From: Micromonosporaceae bacterium
GTDB taxonomy: Bacteria > Actinomycetota > Actinomycetes > Mycobacteriales > Micromonosporaceae
Length of the DNA stretch: 13,175 nucleotides
Direction of reading: 5' to 3'
Assembly: GCA_019690055.1 (NCBI GenBank)
Contig: JADGGF010000067.1
Span: forward strand, 1-13,175
The notes under the pieces are model-generated. The model was not told where the DNA came from, searched no databases, and saw nothing but the letters and a program-made list of their open reading frames with translations. A program made the translations under genes and the position numbers. This document shows, piece by piece, positions 1-5,485 of the stretch. How positions within the stretch are numbered: position 1 is the stretch's first letter; every line of letters starts with the position of its first letter.

Positions 1-327
1 CGGGGCGGGCGGGAGCAGCGCACTCGGCAGCTCGATCTCTGCCCTCGCCCGGATGGCATCGAGGATCAGCTCCTCCGCCTGCCCGAAGTCGTCACCGGCC
101 GGACCCGCCCGCTGGCAGGAGAAATGCAGCGCGGCGAATCGCCCCTCGGCGGTAAGCCGCCGAGCCAACGCCCGCAGGGTCGTCGTCTTGCCCGTCTGCC
201 GCGGCGCGTGGACCACGAAGTACAGGCCCCGCTCGATCAAGCCGCGTGCCTCGGGCAGGCGTGGCTCCGGCGGCAGCATGTAGTGCCGCTCCGGATCGCA
301 CGGCCCAGCCGTGTTGAACGACTTCAC
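1..327 (-). CDS. AAA-type ATP-binding protein, N-terminal part (runs off the window)
   Basis: The 109 visible codons hold the N-terminus of a P-loop ATPase. Residues 3-20 carry a SFNTAGPC...HYMLPPE block and residues 41-49 are the Walker A motif APRQTGKTT. I recall this N-terminal arrangement from a family of stand-alone AAA-like ATPases annotated only as ATP-binding protein; its cellular role is not established. Walker B and the C-terminus lie beyond the left edge, so completeness cannot be judged. GTG at 327 is the only sensible start that keeps the family N-terminus, because an in-frame TAG lies just 12 nt upstream. No Shine-Dalgarno sequence is visible; a TAGGGT box ends 6 nt before the GTG, which suggests a leaderless mRNA. 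The gene lies downstream of the EF-G-like gene on the same strand, separated by a long palindrome, so it is probably transcribed separately. Confidence 0.8.
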   Translation of the reverse strand, partial: MKSFNTAGPCDPERHYMLPPEPRLPEARGLIERGLYFVVHAPRQTGKTTTLRALARRLTAEGRFAALHFSCQRAGPAGDDFGQAEELILDAIRARAEIELPSALLPPAP

Positions 328-333
328 GAGGTA

Positions 334-339
334 ACCCTA
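334..339 (-). promoter_or_regulatory. Candidate -10 box for the AAA ATPase (leaderless start)
   Basis: On the minus strand TAGGGT is followed by 6 nt and then the GTG start at 327. This is the spacing expected if transcription begins on the start codon. No good -35 hexamer is visible. The assignment rests only on position and the TANNNT pattern. Confidence 0.4.
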
Positions 340-375
340 ACGGGGTCAGCTCCGCCTCGGCCGGGGCGACCCGCG

Positions 376-427
376 ATGATCGGGTGGGATTGGTGCGGTC
401 ATAGCGACACCAATCCCACCCGATCAT
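376..427. repeat. Long palindrome, copy 1 of a dispersed element
   Basis: Perfect 20-nt inverted arms (376-395 and 408-427, core GATCGGGTGGGAT) flank a 12-nt loop. The element begins 13 nt after the stop codon of the EF-G-like gene and lies upstream of the ATPase promoter. A second copy lies at 10022-10079, also just after a minus-strand stop codon. Read in reverse complement, the loop of this copy begins TCGCTAT, the same seven bases that open the loop of copy 2, so the two copies are in opposite orientation. A transcript in either direction would fold into a very stable hairpin. There is no T-tract. A terminator or REP-like function is inferred. Confidence 0.9.
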
Positions 428-440
428 GGGCGGCGACCGG

Positions 441-2498
441 TCACGGGACGCGGGCGTAGCCAGCGGGCCGGGTGGTGAACGTGCCGCGGCCCTGGGTACG
501 GCTGCGCAGGCGGGTGGCGTAGCCGAACAGCTCCGCCAGCGGCACCGTCGCCGTCACGACCACGGTGCCGGCGCGGGCGGTCGAGCCACCGATGCGACCC
601 CGGCGCGCGGACAGGTCGCCGAGCACGGCGCCGAGATACTCCTCGGGCACGGTGGCGGTCACCTCGACGATCGGCTCGAGGACCGCCATCGCACACCGGC
701 GCAGCGCCTCACGCAGACCCAGTCGGCCCGCCGTGTGGAAGGCGAGCTCCGACGAGTCCTTCACGTGCGTCATCCCGTCGGTGAGCGTCACTCGCACGCC
801 GGTCACCGGGGCACCCCGCAGCGGCCCGTCGAGCAGCGCCTCCCGGCAGCCCGCCTCGACCGCCTTGATGAACGGTGCCGGCACCCGACCACCGACCACA
901 TTGGACTCGAATACGAACTCTCCCTCCGGATACGGCGCCACGTCCAGGACCACGTGGGCGAACTGCCCGGCCCCGCCATCCTGCTTGACGTGCCGGTAGA
1001 CGACGCCGGTCACGCCCGTGACCACCGTCTCCCGGTAGGCCACCTGCGGCGCCCCGACGGTCACCTCGACCGCGTGGGCCTGACGCAGCCGCTCAACCGC
1101 CACCTCCAGATGCAGCTCCCCGAGCCCCGACAGCAGCGTCTGCCCGGTCTCGGCATCCGTACGGACCGACAACGACGGGTCCTCATCGACCAGCCGCGCC
1201 AGCGCGGTCGCCAACCGCGACTGATCGGTCCGCCGGCGCGCCTCCACGGCCACCGACACCACGGGCTCCGTGGGGACCGGCGCCTCCAGGACGACCGGAG
1301 CGTCCGGTGTGGAGAGTGTGGCGCCGGCACGTACGGTCTTCGGCCCGACGAGCGCGACGATCTCCCCGGCCCGGGCGGAGGGGACCTCGCTGTACCGGTT
1401 GGCCTGCACGTGCAGGATGCGGCCGATCCGCTCCCGGACCAGGCCCCCGACGGAAGCGCGGCTGGCCGAGCCGGACCCGCTGGCCGAGCCGGCGCCGCCG
1501 CTGACGAGCACCGTGTCGCCCGGCCGGACGGTGCCGGAGTACACGCGGACCACGGCGACCCGACCGGTGGCGGCCGGCACCACCTTGAACACCAGCGCCG
1601 CGAACGGGGCGTCGGGGTCGGCGGCCCGGGTCACCTCGTCGCCGTGCCACTCGCCCCGCACCGGAGGAACGTCCACTGGGGACGGTAGGTAGGCGACCAC
1701 GGCGTCGAGCAGAGGTTCGATGCCCCGATTTCGGTACGCCGCCCCGCACAGCACGACCAGACCTTCCCCGGTCAACGTCAGCTCCCGCAGCGCCGCCTGC
1801 ATGGTGGCGGGCGACACCGTGGATGTCTCGACGAACTCGGCGAAGGCCGCCTCGTGCCGGGCCGCGACCGCCTCGGCCAGCTCGTGCCGCGCCCGGGTCG
1901 CCCGCTCGATCAGCTCGTCGGGCACCGGAGCCACGACCATGCGGTCGTCGACCCAGGTCAGCGACCGCCACCGAACCAGGTCCACCACGCCGACGAACCC
2001 CTCCTCGGCGCCGATGGGCAACTGCACCACGAGCGGCGTCTTATGCAGCTTCTCGCGGATCGACGCGACCGCCGCGTCGAGGTCGGCCCCGGACCGGTCG
2101 AGCTTGTTGACGAACGCGATCCGGGCCACCCCGTGGCGGTCGGCCTGCCGCCACACGGTCTCGCTCTGCGGCTGCACGCCGGCCACCCCGTCGAAGACGA
2201 CGACGGCGCCGTCGATGACGCGCAGGCTGCGGTCGACCTCGTCGGTGAAGTCCACGTGCCCGGGGGTGTCGATCAGCGTGATGCGGTGACCGTCCCACGT
2301 GCAGCTGACAGCCGCGGAGAAGATCGTGATGCCGCGGTCGCGCTCCTGGGGATCGAAGTCGGTCGTCGTCGTTCCCTCGTGGACCTCGCCGCGCTTGTAG
2401 GTGGCGCCGGTGGCGTAGAGGATCCGTTCGGTGACCGTGGTCTTTCCCGCATCGACGTGGGCAAGGACGCTGATGTTACGGAGCAGGCCGGTACGCAT
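441..2498 (-). CDS. Elongation factor G-like translational GTPase
   Basis: The 685-residue protein has the full EF-G layout. The G domain has AHVDAGKTT at 13-21, RGITI at 55-59, DTPGHVDF at 77-84 (catalytic-type His81), NKLD at 131-134 and a full-length G' insert. Domain II spans about 285-390. Domains III-V include GELHLEVAVERLR, VKQDGGAGQFAHV, the HVKDSSELAF loop of domain IV, and RRGRIGGS and LFGYATRLRSRTQGRGTF of domain V. Ribosomal translocation or a related ribosome-remodelling role is expected. The gene is not next to rpsL, rpsG or tuf, so it is more likely a paralogue than the housekeeping fusA. Domain II carries an unusual Gly/Ser-rich insert (about residues 333-354) made partly by an 18-nt duplication. 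The ATG at 2498 has AAAGG about 10 nt upstream. Tetracycline-type protection factors were considered, but the switch I sequence and C-terminus fit EF-G better. Confidence 0.92.
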   Translation of the reverse strand: MRTGLLRNISVLAHVDAGKTTVTERILYATGATYKRGEVHEGTTTTDFDPQERDRGITIFSAAVSCTWDGHRITLIDTPGHVDFTDEVDRSLRVIDGAVVVFDGVAGVQPQSETVWRQADRHGVARIAFVNKLDRSGADLDAAVASIREKLHKTPLVVQLPIGAEEGFVGVVDLVRWRSLTWVDDRMVVAPVPDELIERATRARHELAEAVAARHEAAFAEFVETSTVSPATMQAALRELTLTGEGLVVLCGAAYRNRGIEPLLDAVVAYLPSPVDVPPVRGEWHGDEVTRAADPDAPFAALVFKVVPAATGRVAVVRVYSGTVRPGDTVLVSGGAGSASGSGSASRASVGGLVRERIGRILHVQANRYSEVPSARAGEIVALVGPKTVRAGATLSTPDAPVVLEAPVPTEPVVSVAVEARRRTDQSRLATALARLVDEDPSLSVRTDAETGQTLLSGLGELHLEVAVERLRQAHAVEVTVGAPQVAYRETVVTGVTGVVYRHVKQDGGAGQFAHVVLDVAPYPEGEFVFESNVVGGRVPAPFIKAVEAGCREALLDGPLRGAPVTGVRVTLTDGMTHVKDSSELAFHTAGRLGLREALRRCAMAVLEPIVEVTATVPEEYLGAVLGDLSARRGRIGGSTARAGTVVVTATVPLAELFGYATRLRSRTQGRGTFTTRPAGYARVP

Positions 2499-2640
2499 GC
2501 GAAGACAACCTTTCGAACGGGCTCAGGGACAGGGGTCACTGAGTCCGTGACACCCGGCACCGGCGCAGCGACGACGACGCAGCGATGCCCGTCGCGGCCG
2601 GCGGCCACCGCCGCGGCCCTGCTCGGGGCACGAACACTGG

Positions 2641-2666
2641 GCGGCGCGCATCACCAAACGCGCCGC
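2641..2666 (-). terminator. Candidate hairpin terminator behind the hydrolase remnant
   Basis: GCGGCGCG and CGCGCCGC form perfect 8-bp arms around a 10-nt loop. It lies downstream of the broken hydrolase and upstream of the EF-G-like gene on the minus strand. No T-tract follows. The assignment is by structure and position only. Confidence 0.35.
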
Positions 2667-2683
2667 ACCGAGAACGAGAAAGC

Positions 2684-2715
2684 TGCGCTACCGAGAAAAC
2701 GTTGCGTTACCGAGA
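2684..2715. repeat. Pair of near-identical 13-mers upstream of the EF-G-like gene
   Basis: TGCG(C/T)TACCGAGA occurs at 2684-2696 and 2703-2715, 19 bp apart, with a further ACCGAGA at 2667-2673. Read on the minus strand, the second copy contains TCGGTAACG (2713-2705), which is also the core of the 12-mer repeated at 12457 and 12489. It may be a protein-binding site about 200 bp upstream of the EF-G-like start. Confidence 0.4.
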
Positions 2716-3099
2716 CGCGGCCAGAGGTGTCACGGACGCCCGGCGGCCACGACGGACCGGCCGGGCGCCGAGAAAGACGTCAGAATCACCTCGTGCTGGC
2801 ACACGGGGATGACGACCGCGATGCGGCGTGGCTGAACGCGCACGATCGACCTCCCGCGCGATAGCTGGACAGCTTCGATGCTACGAAGGGCGGTCAATCC
2901 GTTTTCTCCCGCAGCGCCCAGCAGCTTCGCCACCAGCGTCGGCCTCGGGCCTGCGTGGATCTGAACTGACAAGCGAGGGAGCGCCAGCGACCGAGCGAGG
3001 AGTCGGTCATCCTGCTTCCGCTCCGCAAGCGTCGCGGAAGGCCACGCACCAAGAGGCCCGAGGCCCGTGCGAGCGGACGCGAGCACCAGAGTTGTCGCG

Positions 3100-3482
3100 T
3101 CAGGCAACCGCGATCGATTCGGGACGATCGGCCTGCAGGAACGGAAGCACGATCCGGTCCCACAGGTGCGCGTGCCGGCGGCGGAAGAAGCCATGGTGGC
3201 CATCGTGGTGACGTCGGCGGCCCATCGATCGATATCGACCGGTGACGTCTTCATCACCTGCGGGCTGTCGGTGTCGCGGTAGTCGAAGGTGACCACCCGG
3301 AACGCGCGTCGGGACAGCCATTCCGCGAATCCGTAGTAGTACGACGCCGGGGTCGCCATGGCCGGCACGACCAGGGCCACCCCGGTCGGCGGGCCCGCCG
3401 GCTCGAAGACGTCGACGGGCAACTCGCGGCCGTCGTCGGCCAGCACCCGGCTCGACAGCTTATGACGACTGTCATAGACCAT
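3100..3482 (-). pseudogene. Truncated alpha/beta-hydrolase remnant
   Basis: From ATG 3482 the frame gives a good hydrolase N-terminus: LADDGRELPVDVFEPAG, the strand VALVVPAMATPASYYYGFAEWLSRRAF and VVTFDYRDTDSP, up to WAADVTTM. In serine hydrolases of this type the nucleophile elbow GxSxG should follow shortly. It is absent in all frames. Instead the frame degrades into Arg/Ser/Cys-rich sequence, while a neighbouring frame reads HLWDRIVLPFLQADRPESIAVA and stops at 3100. The original frame stays open to 2730 by chance composition, but shows no hydrolase features there. A frameshift or deletion has therefore removed the catalytic core. The gene is divergent from the TetR regulator and shares its operator region, so it was probably its target. 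The start fits a leaderless promoter (TAGACT, then 7 nt, then ATG). GTG 3446 is an alternative start. Confidence 0.65.
3461..3476. promoter_or_regulatory. Operator O1, probably for the TetR repressor
   Basis: TATGAC-GACT-GTCATA is a perfect 6+4+6 palindrome. It lies just inside the 5' end of the hydrolase remnant, where bound repressor could block elongation or initiation. Together with O2 it forms a 17-nt direct repeat (GACGACTGTCATAGACC at 3464 and 3497). The 33-bp centre spacing is close to three helical turns, so two dimers could bind the same face. Confidence 0.65.
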
Positions 3483-3489
3483 GGGCGCG

Positions 3490-3519
3490 AGTCTACGACG
3501 ACTGTCATAGACCGGGCAA
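3490..3519 (-). promoter_or_regulatory. Candidate promoter of the hydrolase remnant
   Basis: On the minus strand TTGCCC (3519-3514) and TAGACT (3495-3490) are 18 bp apart, and the ATG at 3482 begins 7 nt after the -10. This implies a leaderless transcript. The promoter overlaps operator O2 and the opposing tetR promoter. Confidence 0.5.
3494..3509. promoter_or_regulatory. Operator O2, probably for the TetR repressor
   Basis: TACGAC-GACT-GTCATA matches O1 except for one base in the left arm. It covers the -35 region of the tetR promoter (3502-3507) and the spacer plus -10 edge of the divergent hydrolase promoter. Binding here would repress both directions. That the neighbouring TetR protein binds it is inferred from position and symmetry. 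Confidence 0.65.
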
Positions 3520-3529
3520 GGCATACACT
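3502..3529 (+). promoter_or_regulatory. Candidate promoter of the tetR-family gene
   Basis: CTGTCA (3502-3507) and TACACT (3524-3529) are separated by 16 bp. The ATG at 3538 lies 8 nt after the -10, which implies a leaderless or nearly leaderless mRNA. Operator O2 covers the -35, consistent with autorepression. Confidence 0.5.
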
Positions 3530-3537
3530 GGTGCGCC

Positions 3538-4161
3538 ATGGCGAGCGACACGCGCACCCGCATGATCCGGGGGGCCGCCCGGATGGTCGGCACCCGAGGC
3601 GCGGCCGCGACCAGCCTGCGTGACCTGGCCAAGGAAGCGGGGGTTCCCTTCGGCTCGACCTACCATCACTTCCCCGGCGGCAAGCACGAGCTCATCACCG
3701 AGGCGGTGAAGGCCCAGGGAGCGCATGTCGATCAGTTGATTGAACGCGCGCGCACCGAGGGCCCTGACGCCGCCCTGGCCGCGTTGACCGACGAGTGGCG
3801 GAAGGTGCTGGAACGCAGCGACTTCCGCGTGGGGTGTGCCGTGTTCGCCGTGGCCACGGAGGACGACCCCGACCTCCGGGCGACCGCGAACGAGGTCTTC
3901 GGCTCGTGGCGGGCGCGGCTGGCCGCCGTCCTCACCGAGCACGGGGTCGGGGAGAGCCAGGCGGCCCGCCTGGCCTGGACGATCGTGGCCGCGATCGAGG
4001 GTGCGGTGGCCCTGTGCCGGGCCGAGCATTCGCTTGTGCCGCTCGAGGAGGTCGCCGCGCAACTGGGCCAGCTCGTTCGCTCCATCATCGGTCCGGACAA
4101 CCCCGCGGACAGCCAACCCGCGCAGCCAGCTCCGCGCTCACGCCGCCGGCCCGCCCGCTGA
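3538..4161 (+). CDS. TetR/AcrR-family transcriptional repressor
   Basis: The 207-residue protein has the TetR-type DNA-binding domain at about residues 5-52: RMIRGAARMVGTRGAAATSLRDLAKEAGVPFGSTYHHFPGGKHELI, with the recognition helix ending in STYHHF. The C-terminal ligand domain contains GCAVFAVATE near residue 100, which resembles the LmrA/YxaF subgroup (where the motif is often GCPVAAVALE). The C-terminus ends in a basic Pro/Ser/Arg tail. No Shine-Dalgarno sequence precedes the ATG; a TACACT box 8 nt upstream suggests a leaderless mRNA. Two 16-bp operators lie between this gene and the divergent hydrolase remnant, so autoregulation and control of that gene are likely. The inducer is unknown. 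The downstream oxidoreductase starts 265 bp later with its own leader and may or may not belong to the regulon. Confidence 0.92.
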   Translation: MASDTRTRMIRGAARMVGTRGAAATSLRDLAKEAGVPFGSTYHHFPGGKHELITEAVKAQGAHVDQLIERARTEGPDAALAALTDEWRKVLERSDFRVGCAVFAVATEDDPDLRATANEVFGSWRARLAAVLTEHGVGESQAARLAWTIVAAIEGAVALCRAEHSLVPLEEVAAQLGQLVRSIIGPDNPADSQPAQPAPRSRRRPAR

Positions 4162-4280
4162 CGAGCCGCAGGGGGTCACCGGCGGCCGACGAGGCCGACC
4201 AGCCCGCCATCCGACTCACCGGTCGCACCCGTCACGGGCTTCCGCGGTCCGCCTGCGGGCAAGCACTTCGGCGGGGTAAA

Positions 4281-4345
4281 CACAGAAGGACGGGTAGGCA
4301 AGGCCCGTAGGCACAGAAGGACGGGGCCCAGGCAGGGACAGAAGG
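4281..4345. repeat. Three degenerate direct repeats before the oxidoreductase
   Basis: CACAGAAGGACGGG occurs at 4281 and 4312, and a weaker third copy GACAGAAGGGG begins at 4337. GGCCCGT (4302-4308) can pair imperfectly with ACGGGGCC (4321-4328), giving a possible hairpin after the tetR gene. The 265-bp gap between the two genes contains no other gene that I can support. Confidence 0.5.
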
Positions 4346-4426
4346 GGTCCGGACAAGACGGGGCCGCGCGGTCGCTGTCCACGATGACGGAAGTTGGGCC
4401 ATGACCAACGGAGACGGAGGTTGGCC

Positions 4427-5395
4427 ATGCGAGTCGGGCTTGTCCTGTCCACCGAGGAGTACCCGCCGGAGCAGCTCATCGAGCAGGCGCGCCTCGCGGC
4501 GGACGCCGGCATGGTCGGCCTCTGCATCACGGACCACTTCCATCCCTGGATCAGCGCCCAGGGTCAGGCGTCGTTCGTGTGGACGGTCATCGGCGCGGTG
4601 AGCCAGGCCAGCGACCTGCCGATCATGACCGCCGTGACCTGCCCGACCGTCCGCATCCATCCGGCGATCATCGCCCAGGCCGCGGCGACGTGCGCGGTGC
4701 TGACCCGGGGCCGGTTCCGGCTCGGTGTCGGCACAGGCGAGGCGCTCAACGAGACCATCCTGGGCGGGCCGTGGCCCAACGCCGACGTCCGGCGGGACAT
4801 GCTGGCCGAGGCGATCGAGGTGATGCGTCAGCTGTGGACCGGCAAGCTCGTCAATCACCGCGGGCCGCACTACACGGTCCAGCACGCGCGCCTGTACACG
4901 GTGCCGGACGAGCCGGTGCCGGTGTACATCTCCGCGTTCGGTCCGGCCTCGACCCGCTTCGCCGCCGAGGTCGGCGACGGGTTCGTCACCACCCGACCGG
5001 ATCGGGCAACCATCGACATGTTTCGAAAGCTGGCTCCGGGCAAGACGGTCACCGTCAACAGCAAGGCGTGCGTGGCCCCCACTCTCGACGAGGCCGAGAA
5101 GATCGCCTACGAGACGTGGCCCACGAACGGGCTGCCGGGCGAGCTGAACCAGGTCCTGCCGGCGCCGGCGCACGTCGAGCAGGCCGTGTCGCTGGTCCGG
5201 CCCGAGCAGGTCACCGCGACCATCGCATGTGGACCGGACCCCGAGCGCCACATCCAGGCGATGCAGCAGTACCGCGACGCCGGGGCGGACGAGATCTACG
5301 TCGCGCCCGTGGGTCCGTACTACCGCGAGATGATCGCCATGTACGCCCGCGACGTGCTCCCCGCCCTCGCGGCGACCACCGGGAACGCCGCGTAG
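4427..5395 (+). CDS. LLM-class F420-dependent oxidoreductase, FGD-like
   Basis: This 322-residue protein belongs to the luciferase-like monooxygenase superfamily and most resembles the F420-dependent glucose-6-phosphate dehydrogenase (FGD)-like group. TDHFHPW (residues 35-41) and GVGTGEALNE (100-109) match the FGD active site; Asp36, His37, Trp41 and Glu105 align by eye with Asp39, His40, Trp44 and Glu109 of mycobacterial FGD1. VPVYISAFGP and AAEVGDGFVTT follow as in the family TIM barrel. The FGD1 ligands of the sugar phosphate (Lys198, Lys259, Arg283) have no obvious counterparts, so the substrate is probably not glucose 6-phosphate. The enzyme is cytoplasmic and would transfer hydride to or from F420. 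The start at ATG 4427 is chosen because GGAGG lies 7 nt upstream and the protein begins MRVGLVLS; an in-frame ATG at 4394 lacks both features. Confidence 0.9.
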   Translation: MRVGLVLSTEEYPPEQLIEQARLAADAGMVGLCITDHFHPWISAQGQASFVWTVIGAVSQASDLPIMTAVTCPTVRIHPAIIAQAAATCAVLTRGRFRLGVGTGEALNETILGGPWPNADVRRDMLAEAIEVMRQLWTGKLVNHRGPHYTVQHARLYTVPDEPVPVYISAFGPASTRFAAEVGDGFVTTRPDRATIDMFRKLAPGKTVTVNSKACVAPTLDEAEKIAYETWPTNGLPGELNQVLPAPAHVEQAVSLVRPEQVTATIACGPDPERHIQAMQQYRDAGADEIYVAPVGPYYREMIAMYARDVLPALAATTGNAA

Positions 5396-5473
5396 CCAAC
5401 GCCGCAGCGGCCGGAGGCCGCTCACTCCACCCGACCGTCCATCCAGGGGCCTCCCGCTGACCGGCGTGGTGCC

Positions 5474-5479
5474 TACCCT
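5474..5479 (+). promoter_or_regulatory. Candidate -10 box for the large membrane protein
   Basis: TACCCT ends 6 nt before the GTG start at 5486, the spacing of a leaderless promoter. No convincing -35 lies 16-18 bp upstream. Confidence 0.4.
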
Positions 5480-5485
5480 GGGCGG

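Larger units (their letters stand above)
2499..3099. other. About 600 bp without a convincing gene
   Basis: Reading frames here translate to Arg/Ser/Pro-rich sequence with no recognisable domain. The stretch holds an 8-bp-arm hairpin (2641-2666), a cluster of ACCGAGA repeats (2667-2715) and, around 2970-3010, GCGAGGGAGCG/CGAGCGAGGAG-type low-complexity sequence of the kind often found between genes in actinomycetes. It probably includes the EF-G-like gene's leader and the decayed 3' end of the hydrolase locus. Confidence 0.6.

Noticed and set aside
426..1688. A 420-codon plus-strand open frame over the EF-G-like gene
   Set aside because: Its translation is low-complexity and the minus strand encodes a complete EF-G; it is a shadow frame.
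441..2498. Tetracycline-resistance ribosomal protection protein
   Set aside because: Switch I (ERDRGITI), domain IV and the LFGYATRLRSRTQGRGTF C-terminus match EF-G rather than Tet/Otr-type factors.
2960..3020. Possible tRNA-like or recombination site in the GCGAGGGAGCG-type repeats
   Set aside because: No cloverleaf or T-loop sequence can be formed; it looks like ordinary low-complexity intergenic sequence.
2730..3482. An intact 250-residue alpha/beta hydrolase
   Set aside because: The frame stays open but after about residue 110 it loses all hydrolase character and has no GxSxG nucleophile motif.
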